Shown here: positions 56,201 through 64,000 of the stretch, in pieces
Layout of the letters: each line of letters begins with the position of its first letter
How positions within the stretch are numbered: the stretch's first letter is position 1
Assembly (NCBI GenBank): GCA_030998225.1
Contig: JAPYXD010000459.1
Location: 992,001-1,056,000, forward strand
Reading direction: 5' to 3'
DNA: 64,000 nucleotides
Source: Diplolepis rosae
Taxonomy: Eukaryota > Arthropoda > Insecta > Hymenoptera > Diplolepididae
Translations under genes and position numbers: made by a program
Notes under the pieces: model-generated
What the model was told of the DNA's origin: nothing
The model's input: only the letters and a program-made list of their open reading frames with translations
Database searches by the model: none

Positions 56201-57486
56201 ATAAGAGATTACAACATCCTTGAGATTTGAAAATAAAACATGACTTTGACCATTTAATCATTTATTTCAGGAAAACAATTTATCTAATTGTAAAATCCAA
56301 TCATGAACTTATTGTATTAGATTTGAATGGTCAAAAATAAACTTTTTCAACGCCCACCTCTAAAACATATTGTAAAGATAAAGTATAGATTTTATATGTG
56401 ATCGTTTTCTGTGAGAATATGCAGCTCGAGTAATTACGCTTCAGGTGTCGTAATATTATTAGTCACTGATAGTGTATTTCGGAGAATTAGATACATTAAA
56501 TTACTGAACATTGTAATCGCGCTTTTCTCAATTTTTATTTTAATATTTTTATTTAATTTTTATTTAGAAATATGATTTCTGATTTAAAAACTAGAAATGA
56601 ATACGATTTTTTGATATTTTGGAAGTTTTATTTGCAGTTATCATTGTCATCAAAAATCTTTTTGACAAAAACCACATTTTTTTAAGTACCTACAATTTTC
56701 CCGAACAATTATATTTTCCGAAAATTCCCGTTTTTTTATAAATGCCATGTGATGCAGAAAGAAGGCAAGGCATCACAATTTTTCTATTATATTCTATTAA
56801 TCTTTTATTTTTATAATTGAGATTTCAAAATTAATGAAAAAATACACGAAGAAAAAAGTTAATTGAAGGATTTATAAGTTACAGTCAAACTTTGAGAATG
56901 TATTACAAAGGAACGAATTGGTTTTTTCAAAAATTAGTAAAAAGGACTTTATGAAGTATCTCTTAAAAAGTACAAATATATTTCTTCCTTGAAAATACTG
57001 TGAAAAATATCAACCCCCAGTGTTATTTTCTGAACTAAGTATTTTTAGAATTTTTCAAACTCCATGATTCATGGCATACGATTCACCCTAAAGTAAAAAT
57101 TGAAAAAATAGACAATATCTTTTTTGTGACTGGAGTTCTATTTCAGAAGCTCAGAAAGAAATATATTTCTAATAATATCGTATTTCCGTATGTAATTATT
57201 ACCCCTTTAGCGCGAAGTTGTTGTAATACTTGCCCTAAAACCATCTACACGGAAAAATGGGTAGCTGTCACAAGGATTTTTTATAGGTTAAATCAGCCAT
57301 ATTTATGGTTAGGATAGTTAATAATATAGCTGGAATAGCGATATGTTTCTTTGTACCAGCTACACATTTTTTGTGAGTACAATGAATACTCTACACAATG
57401 GTACTGTCACGTCCCGCGACTCTATCGACTCAAGATATAGCAAGATCTATAAAGAAATAGGAAGATCATTAAAATCGAAAGGCAGA
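56201..57486. other. Intergenic, nothing recognised
   Basis: AT-rich. Unpaired TACACGGAAAAATGGG at about 57247 is similar to MITE ends. No supported gene. Confidence 0.4.
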
Positions 57487-58214
57487 TGGGTCAAAATTTC
57501 TCAAGTGGGCCACTTTAAAATCAATGGTCTCAGTTTCCATTGATTAAATACGGTTTTCGATCAGTTTGGGGGTAAAAATGACCCCTCCAAAATATTTTTG
57601 CAAAAAATTTTTTTTTGCATTAGTTACTAACAATTAAAGTTTTTGATCACGTTTTTTTCAAAAATTCATAACTCACGAACGGTTTATCGAAACTCAATGT
57701 TTTCTACATCAAAATTTTCGTCAATTAATATACTTTGCCATGACAAAATCGTTATTGGTAACAAATTATTATTTCACTAAAAAAATTCTATTTGTTTTAA
57801 ATAATTGAAAATTAATAAAACTTCTCCTCCTGCGAGAAAATGGTGACACATTTCATTCAATTCTACAATCCTTTACAAAAATTTTTGTGAAAAAAATAGT
57901 ACATTGTGCAACTAGGGAAAAAAAAATTTATTTTGCGAGTGTGAAGTTTTATGCCCGAGCAAAGCGAGGGTAACAACCACACGAGTAAAATGAATGTTTT
58001 TCCCGTGTTGCACACGATTTTTTTTCTACTAGCGGGTCAGAAAGTGGATTTGTTTGCCCCGCACGGGGCAATAAAGTCCACTTTATGGCCCGCTAGTAGA
58101 AAAAAGTTTTTATTTTGCATTAGGTCAAAAGTTATACATGTTTTTGTAATCGTGCTCCTACCTCTAGCGCTGGACGATCACGTATTGAAGCTCGCGCGCT
58201 TAGTCATTGTGTGA
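57487..58214. repeat. Left terminal inverted repeat
   Basis: Pairs with 61946-62467 by eye (e.g. CGAACGGTTTATCGAAACTC against GAGTTTCGATAAACTGTTCG; CTAATGCAAAAT words; CGCGCTTAGTCATTGTGTGA against TCACACAATGACTAAGCGCG). Only this arm carries the 57897-58100 insertion. Confidence 0.85.
57897..58100 (+). mobile_element. GCGGGCC-hairpin element, copy 3
   Basis: Begins TAGTACATTGTGCAACTAGG and ends in the hairpin CTACTAGCGGGTCAGAAAGT...CCACTTTATGGCCCGCTAGTAG around CCCCGCACGGGG. Absent from the opposite TIR arm, so it inserted after the arms formed. Nearly identical to 30001-30212. The 87-codon ORF across it is not a gene. Confidence 0.85.
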
Positions 58215-59022
58215 CTCAAAACTATCGATATCATAATTATTATCTGTCATTAGAAGCTGCAAAAATTTGTTTTCTTTTTCAGTAAAAGTCATTGATTTTA
58301 TTAATCTTGTTTATTTCAGCATTTAAAAAATTTGTTCTTACTATCTCGGTCGAAAGTACGTGATTTCGGCACCAATTTCACGGCAGAAAGTCTAACTTTC
58401 ATGCATTGGTCAAGCTATATGCGCGCCCTCTATAATAGCGGGAGTAAAAACGTAAATAACCTCAAGCGTCAAAATTTGTCCGCTCTCTGCTAATGTTTAT
58501 TAGTGGTAATGAGTGGATATTATTTAGAATGTAATAGTAGTGACTGAAGTGTAACAAAAATAAAAATAAAAAATGAATGACATATCATCTGATGAATCGA
58601 CAGATGAAGAAGAAATTAATAAAAACTTTGAAACTGAAGAGTACTTCTGTACTGAAGAGTACTGAAGAGTAACCATAAAGAGTAACTAAGGGTGTATCTA
58701 AACCTTAATTTATAGATGTATTTGATGCCTGCCCCCCGACCAGCAGCACTCGCTCCGCTCGTGCCGCAAATGTCGGGGCAGGCATCAATATATTCCAATG
58801 CTCACATGCAATTGTTTTCGTACTTTCGACCGGGTAGCAAGAAAAATAGTATACACTACATGGGCAGAAATTTGAGAGCCCTGAACTGCGCGCCGTGATG
58901 CCCGAGGCGAAGCCCGCAGTGCAGGAATCTCAACTTTCTGCCCTTGTGGTGTAATATACTATTTACAATTTTCGAAAAGAATGTGTGCTGTTTCATGAAT
59001 GTCGATACAGAAAAAAGCCTTT
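58215..59022. other. Internal non-coding part of the transposon (3' side of its gene)
   Basis: Contains CAGATGAAGAAGAAATTAAT and a small inverted pair (TGCCTGCCCCCCGACCAGC at 58727 against GTCGGGGCAGGCATCA at 58772). No second gene seen. Confidence 0.4.
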
Positions 59023-59943
59023 TTACGTGTAAATTATCGTAGTTGCTTTTTCGTGAGCAGAAAATATTCTACACAGTAACTTGTTTTCTAAAGGCTGGTA
59101 ACAATGAAATGAACCTGTTTGTTTTATCGTTTTTGCATTCAAGAATCGTGATGTCAAGAATTCTCTATGCTTTTCATGCTCTTCGCTGGTGCAGAGATGA
59201 AAATGAATTTTTTGGAAAAATTGCTTTGCCCACTGAAACAGTCTCTCAGGAGATGTTAATAACAAATCTGTATCTTTTTGCAAACTTGTGAAATACGCGT
59301 GTCTCTTGACGGCACCCCCTATTCCATCACAAGCACCTTTGCCGTGGGACGTAGCAAAAAAGTGCCACTCTGCATTGATACCGAAATCATTCTTATGATT
59401 AATCAAATTCAATAACTTGTACTTGTTCTTATATTGTGACACTGCCCCATCCGAAAAATAAAAAATTTTGCTTATTCTATCGCCGAATTTCCCTTTTAAA
59501 TGAGAAATCAGTATCCCGTTAAACAAATGTACAGCTACTGAATCGTGCTTCAGATTCTCAGAAAAAATGACGAAATTCTCATTACGTAAAACATTGTTCT
59601 CTCTATAATAGACAACAAAAACATGAAGCGTAATTTGATCTTTGCACCAATGTTGTGACTGAATTTCATTTTGTACTTGGTATGTATAATTTTCTGAAAA
59701 ATCTTCAATGACAATGAACTCGCCTTCGCCTACGGTATCTTTGAGTTTTGCCAAATATTCTGCTTGGGATTTCGCTATGAAATCACGTTTTAGAAGTATC
59801 AACAAATCTTCCGCGAGGTGTTCCAAAAAAACTTTTTTTAATTCCGTGACCAGTGAAAAATAGCATCTAAAAAAAAAGTTTTGCATGTAAGCAATATCAC
59901 CAAAAAATTTTGCCGTTTTACGAACACTCCACTCCACTGGCAA
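59023..59943 (-). CDS. SDGA-family DDE-like transposase, C-terminal two thirds
   Basis: The frame opens PVEWSVRKTAKFFGDIAYMQ, a helix-rich start found at the front of this transposon-protein family (PxxWSxRKxxxxF). It then jumps, apparently by deletion, to the catalytic part: FIVIEDFSENYTYQVQNEIQ, FVVYYRENN, KIFYFSDGAVSQYKNKYKLL, DFGINAEWHFFATSHGKGAC with DGIGGAVKRH, and SLQKDTDLLLTSPERLFQWA. The three invariant acidic spots (D in EDFSENY, D in FSDGA, D in CDGIGG) could be the metal-binding triad of an RNase H-fold transposase; that is inference. The protein family is widespread in hydra, aphids and molluscs in my recollection, and usually annotated as uncharacterised. Ends at a stop at 59023. 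It has a 300-codon open frame, so decay is modest. Confidence 0.75.
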   Translation of the reverse strand: MPVEWSVRKTAKFFGDIAYMQNFFFRCYFSLVTELKKVFLEHLAEDLLILLKRDFIAKSQAEYLAKLKDTVGEGEFIVIEDFSENYTYQVQNEIQSQHWCKDQITLHVFVVYYRENNVLRNENFVIFSENLKHDSVAVHLFNGILISHLKGKFGDRISKIFYFSDGAVSQYKNKYKLLNLINHKNDFGINAEWHFFATSHGKGACDGIGGAVKRHAYFTSLQKDTDLLLTSPERLFQWAKQFFQKIHFHLCTSEEHEKHREFLTSRFLNAKTIKQTGSFHCYQPLENKLLCRIFSAHEKATTIIYT

Positions 59944-59964
59944 TGTTGTTAGGAGAAAAATTTT

Positions 59965-60372
59965 CTAAGATCTCATTGGTTGTCTCGAAATTGCTCCTTT
60001 CAAGTCTTTTACCCATTTAAGGAGCTGATCGTTGTTTTCAGTAATTTCGCTTCTTAATTTTGACTGTATTTTTTCTGTCATTTCCATTAGATTTCTCCTT
60101 TCATCGTCCGAAATATCAAGTTTCGCTCTCTTATTAGATGAGTTAGTGATGTCTTGCACGATGCCAATGATTTTTCGTCTTTCTATTTCATGTTGAGGAA
60201 CAAAAGAACTGCCTCGCGAAACATCATCTTCTTCTTCATCGATTGAATAAACATCATCTTCTTCTTCGTCGGGATCATTTGTTTTATCGACTTCTACCTG
60301 CACCAGATCACTCTCGACGTACATTCGGGTTTTACACGACAAGCACATGTATTTTCTGACAAATTTATCCAA
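59965..60372 (-). pseudogene. SDGA-family protein, N-terminal acidic part, 5' end cut by insertion
   Basis: Reads KLDKFVRKYMCLSCKTRMYV, a Cys-containing segment, then VEVDKTNDPDEEEDDVYSID, an acidic stretch, and RRNLMEMTEKIQSKLRSEI with a Glu/Lys-rich helix, ending GAISRQPMRS. The stop at 59965 is only 21 bases before the next frame (59943), and both are likely one protein split by a frameshift. Its upstream codons run into the fold-back element at 60385: a TAA formed at the junction closes the frame. It starts on a non-ATG codon because the true start is displaced. Confidence 0.6.
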
Positions 60373-60384
60373 TTTCGAATCTTA

Positions 60385-61672
60385 CACTACCGTCGTAAAA
60401 TGTGCGCACGGTGCTTGTCATCGCTATTAAAAATCACTGCTGACTTTGAACCACGATATCTTGGTGAAAAAAAGTGATAGGGCATTGTTAAAAATATAGT
60501 TAGAAAGCTTATGAAATTTCACGTCAAGTAATGCTCAACAAATATTTTTTTGACCTTCTAAAAATAATACAGCACGTGAGGAGTTAAAAAAAAATTCAAC
60601 ATATTTCCAAATTCTCTACCTTAACGTCAACTTTTTGCATGACCTAGGAAATTTTTTTCAAATTCTGAAAATTATACTACATAAAGTCTGAAATCTTATC
60701 TTTAATTTAAGCCAAGAAAACCTGAAAAATATTCATGGGTACCTGAGATACGATAAAAAATGTTCAATCGTATCTGAGTTGAATTTTGATCGACGATCAC
60801 GGTTCTCGGCCGGTTTGTTGCTCGCCTCCTTCCTTGAGGCAGGACCGAATAGGCCACGCACAAAGGTGACGCTTAAGTGGAGCCCTCTTATATGTATTTT
60901 TGATTCTGTTCATTAGTAATTTTTATTTCTAATGATTCTAAATTTTAAAAAATATTTATTGTTATTTGTCATTATTAAAAATTATTTAAATCCAATATTA
61001 TCCACATATTAACGAATAGAACAATAATATGTAAACATTTTTTATTTCTTAAAATTCTTATAAACTAGAACATTAATAAAAATTTTAATAGTCATTGTAA
61101 ATATCAACTAGGAATCAAAGGAAAGAAAATAAAGGAAACACGTTCTTGGATCAAAGAACACATAAGAGAGCTCCACTTAAGCGCCACCTTTGTACGTGGC
61201 CTATTCGGTCCTGCCTCAACGAAGGAGGCGAGCAATAAACCGGCCGAGAACCGTGATCGTCGATTAAAATTCAACTCAGATACGATTGAACATTTTTAAT
61301 CGTATCTCAGGTACCCATGAATATTTATCAAGTTTTCTTGGCTTAAATTAAAGATAAGATTTTAGATTTTATGTCGTATAATTTTCAGATTTTGATAACA
61401 AATTTCCTAGGTCATGCAAAAAGTTGAAGTTGAGGTAGAGAATTTGAAAAAATCTTGAATTTTTTTTTTTAACTCCTCACGTGCTGTATTATTTTTAGAA
61501 GGTCAAAAAAAATATTTGTTGAGCATCACTAGACGTGAAATTTCATAAGCTTTCCAACTATATTTTTAACAATGCTCTATCTCTTTTTTTCACCGAGATA
61601 TCGTGATTCAAAGTCAGCAGTGATTTTTAATAGCGCTCACAAGCACCGTGCGCACAATTTCCGACGGTAGTG
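60385..61672. mobile_element. Fold-back element inserted in the transposase gene (1,288 bp)
   Basis: Arms of about 500 bp face each other (CACTACCGTCGTAAAATGTG at the left; inverse ...ATTTCCGACGGTAGTG at the right), flanked by TA (60383-60384, 61673-61674). Landmarks pair inward: CACGTGAGGAGTTAAAAA / AACTCCTCACGTG; TCGACGATCACGGTTCTCGG / CCGAGAACCGTGATCGTCGA; GGAGCCCTCTTAT / ATAAGAGAGCTCC. The loop (60910-61150) is AT-rich and non-coding. Confidence 0.85.
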
Positions 61673-61945
61673 TATTTATGAGTAATCAAGGAAATATTTA
61701 TACGAACTCTTCCGTATTTCTTTTTTTTCAAGGGATTACAACACGAATTTGGCGTAGGCATTATCAAGCATTGACTAGTTAAGATGCTGAGGATTACGTT
61801 TTGTTATATGGCTACTGATGGTACTCTGAACAAAACTTCCACGAAACTGAGAAACACGGCAATATGCAAGCATGAGCACGTTTCGTCATTTGTTTTCCAT
61901 CGTCTTGGAATTTTCCGGATCAGTATAATCCTCCACAAAATTTCG
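61673..61945 (-). other. Displaced 5' part of the SDGA-family gene
   Basis: Minus-strand sequence between the fold-back and the right TIR. It contains short open stretches (RNFVEDYTDPENSKTMENK; KKYGRVRINISLITHK) in different frames that may be decayed N-terminal coding sequence. Confidence 0.3.
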
Positions 61946-62467
61946 GTCACACAATGACTAAGCGCGCGCGCTTCAATACGTGCTCGTCCCGCGCCAGAGG
62001 TAGGAGCGCGGTTACAAAAACATGTATAACTTTTAACCTAATGCAAAATAATAACTTTTTTTTCACAAAAATTTTTGTTAAGGGATTGTAGAATTGAATG
62101 AAATGTGTTAACATTTTCTCGCAGGCGGAGAAGTTTTATTAATTTTCAATTATTTAAAACAAACAGAATTTTTTTAGCCAAATAATAATTTGTTATCAAC
62201 AAAGATTTTTCCATGAAAAAGTATATTAATTGGCGAAAATTTTGATATAGAAAACGTTGAGTTTCGATAAACTGTTCGTGAGTTATGAATTTTTGAAAAA
62301 AACGTGATCAAAATCTTTAACTGTTAATAACTAATAGAAAAAAATATTTTTTGCAAAAATATTTTGGAGGGGTCGTTTTTACCTCCCAACTGATCGAAAA
62401 CCGTATTTAATCATTGAAAACTGAGACCATCGATTTTAAAGTGGCCCACTTGAGAAATTTTGACCCA
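61946..62467. repeat. Right terminal inverted repeat
   Basis: Inverse of the left arm, without the 206-bp insertion, which fixes that insertion as younger than the TIR. Confidence 0.85.
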
Positions 62468-63281
62468 GATTCAAATAAAATTGATATATTTGGCTGTGAC
62501 ATTAATGCCAGGTAATAAATTTCATCGGAGCGTGACTCATCGGAGAAGGCAACTCATCCGATCTTGAGCTTCAATACCAAATATGGAAAAGGTGACATAC
62601 CTTGTCTTTTACCTCCACAAGAATTGACAAACTTTGGGTCTATAAGAAGGGAAGGCTCAATGCTCTAGCTCAGTCAGTCAGTCAACGTCTGAGTTCTACA
62701 ATGTAACCAACGCTCATCGGTCCAGTCCAGAATCGACTTGGCGTATCCTCCGAAGTAACAGGGATGAGTAAATCACTAAACTGAAACTGATTGGAACACA
62801 ACATTCTACAACCTATTTAACTCATTTCGAAATATCCACGAGAAAGAAGACTCATCTCAGATACGCAACCCAACTGGACTCATTAAGAACTCAATTAATT
62901 TTTAACTAATGGTAAATGCAAATAATTACAATTTTCCATATTTGCTACAATATTTCCATGGTGCTTGCTTACAATCTATTTTTATGGTAATAAATGTATT
63001 TCATATAACTAATTCCTTCTTATTCACTAACTTATTCCTTATAATAATAGGAAATCGAAAACTTAATAATTTCCAGAAATCAAAAGTCAATTAATTACAA
63101 TTGAAATTCATCTGAATTCATACATATTTTATTAAAGTAAAATAAATTTGATAAAATCACAAAGGGATCTGACCTTGAGGCTAACTTTAGTGATTAAATA
63201 ATCATTTCATTTTATTTGAGATGTTATACAAATTCTACTAAAATGAAATAATCTTTGGAAATAAAAATTGGGTATAATGTA
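62468..63281. other. Intergenic, nothing recognised
   Basis: A (CAGT)n-like run AGTCAGTCAGTCAACG lies at about 62670. No gene. Confidence 0.4.
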
Positions 63282-64000
63282 TTGGGTACTTGAATTAATT
63301 CTTTGGGTTTTTGTTATTGTACAAAAGAGCATTTAATTTAAACCAAAATGAAGAAACATGTTATTGAAAGTATTGCCCATCGCTAGCTATAATATTTCGC
63401 CATTTTTCCGGTAATTTACGGATTTCGTTGCAAAAAAACTTTTCATCTTTTAAGGCTATCCACGAATCGACCCATTTTTTGATGTCCTCAAAAGACTGAA
63501 AACGCTTCTCGGCCAGGGCATGAGACACCAACCGAAACAAATAGTTATCGGATGGTGCGATGTCAGGAAAGTGTGGCGGGTGGGGTAACATTTCTCAATC
63601 AAGCTTCTGAAGGTACGTTTTCACCACATCACAAGGTGCCTTTCAATGTCTCTCGGTTTCAGCTGATACGGCACCCTATGTCCTTGTCTTTGGATGACAC
63701 CCATCGCCTTTAAACGCTTGGAAACGGTTGAGACATCAAGATTGAGTTCACCAGCCATCATTTCAAGCATTACACATGGGCCTTGGTCGATAAAAGCCTC
63801 TAGTTCTGTGCACTCAAATTTTTTTGGTTGCCCAAGGCGCTCTTTGTTCTCGAGGTCAAAATCTCCATTTTTGAATCGTCGATACCAATTTTCAACAGTC
63901 TGAACTTTTGGAATATGGTTACTGTATGCCTCTACGAGCAAACGATGACATCCGGATGCTGATTTCTTTAAATGAATGCAGAAAAGCATAGATTCCAGCA
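63282..64000 (-). mobile_element. Third mariner element, truncated by the window edge
   Basis: The 3' end is TTGGGTACTTGAATTAATTC preceded by TA (63280-63281). A minus-strand transposase follows. The other terminus lies beyond 64000. Confidence 0.75.
63361..63989 (-). pseudogene. mariner transposase with deleted catalytic core
   Basis: N-terminal part: HLKKSASGCHRLLVEAYSNH, WYRRFKNGDFDLENKERLGQ, then the second helix-turn-helix LNLDVSTVSKRLKAMGVIQR and VPYQLKPRDIERHL, all typical mariner. After a stop near 63621 it resumes DVVKTYLQKLD, a stop, EMLPHPPHFPDIAPSDNYLF (the third catalytic D) and ends WRNIIASDGQYFQ. About 100 residues, including the first two catalytic aspartates, are gone. Confidence 0.85.

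Larger units (their letters stand above)
57487..62467 (-). mobile_element. Long-TIR DNA transposon of the SDGA family, copy B (4,981 bp)
   Basis: Terminal inverted repeats of about 522 bp: left arm 57487-58214 (excluding a 206-bp insertion) and right arm 61946-62467. Ends are TGGGTCAAAATTTCTCAAGT and its inverse. Between the arms lies a minus-strand transposase gene, interrupted by another fold-back element (60385-61672). No target duplication is clear at the outer ends. Superfamily unassigned. Confidence 0.8.

Overview
This 64 kb window is AT-rich insect-like nuclear DNA made almost entirely of transposable elements (TEs) and their nested debris. Evidence for an insect, possibly hymenopteran, genome: mariner elements with MITE-style derivatives, an R1-clade LINE, a Copia LTR element, a Penelope-like fragment, hAT MITEs with 8-bp target duplications, and tRNA-derived repeat sequence. 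No complete host gene is visible. The only host-like coding candidates are short first-exon-like segments near 34.3-35.0 kb, where base composition rises and several ATG-to-splice-donor segments occur on both strands.

Layout. 0.2-9.5 kb: MITEs, two copies of one Tc1/mariner-like element with a DUF4817-type N-terminus (each nested in a different older MITE), and a mariner with a broken transposase. 10.5-13 kb: a second broken mariner invaded by a dispersed repeat, then an 841-bp TA-flanked element. 15.6-18.6 kb: a 2,980-bp TIR element enclosing a second TIR element with two tandem arrays (97-bp and 80-bp periods) and a short first-exon-like ORF. 20.7-21.5 kb: a fold-back of tRNA-derived sequence and a hAT MITE with a perfect 8-bp duplication. 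22.3-23.6, 30.5-31.7 and 50.4-53.5 kb: copies of an old repeat family carrying a variable-sequence hairpin next to an ATTCTCATC motif; the last copy is a palindrome of about 3 kb. 27 kb: a TE-like segment with a SAM-domain-like first exon.

33.3-38.6 kb holds a second hAT MITE with a perfect TSD, the host-like first exons, a possible LTR-like block, a 27-bp tandem repeat and a Penelope reverse-transcriptase fragment. 38.8-43.8 kb is a Copia element that lost most of its interior and was then hit by an R1-clade LINE (TSD GTATAACCAT); the LINE itself carries an inverted internal segment. 44-46.6 kb and 57.5-62.5 kb hold two members of an unclassified DDE-like transposase family; the second lies in a 4,981-bp element with long terminal inverted repeats, carrying one insertion in one arm and another inside the gene. 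The window ends inside a third broken mariner on the minus strand.

Every transposase or reverse transcriptase seen is broken by frameshift, deletion, inversion or insertion, so nothing here looks autonomous. Nesting gives a relative order of insertion at several loci. All calls rest on reading the sequence by eye; no database search was run.
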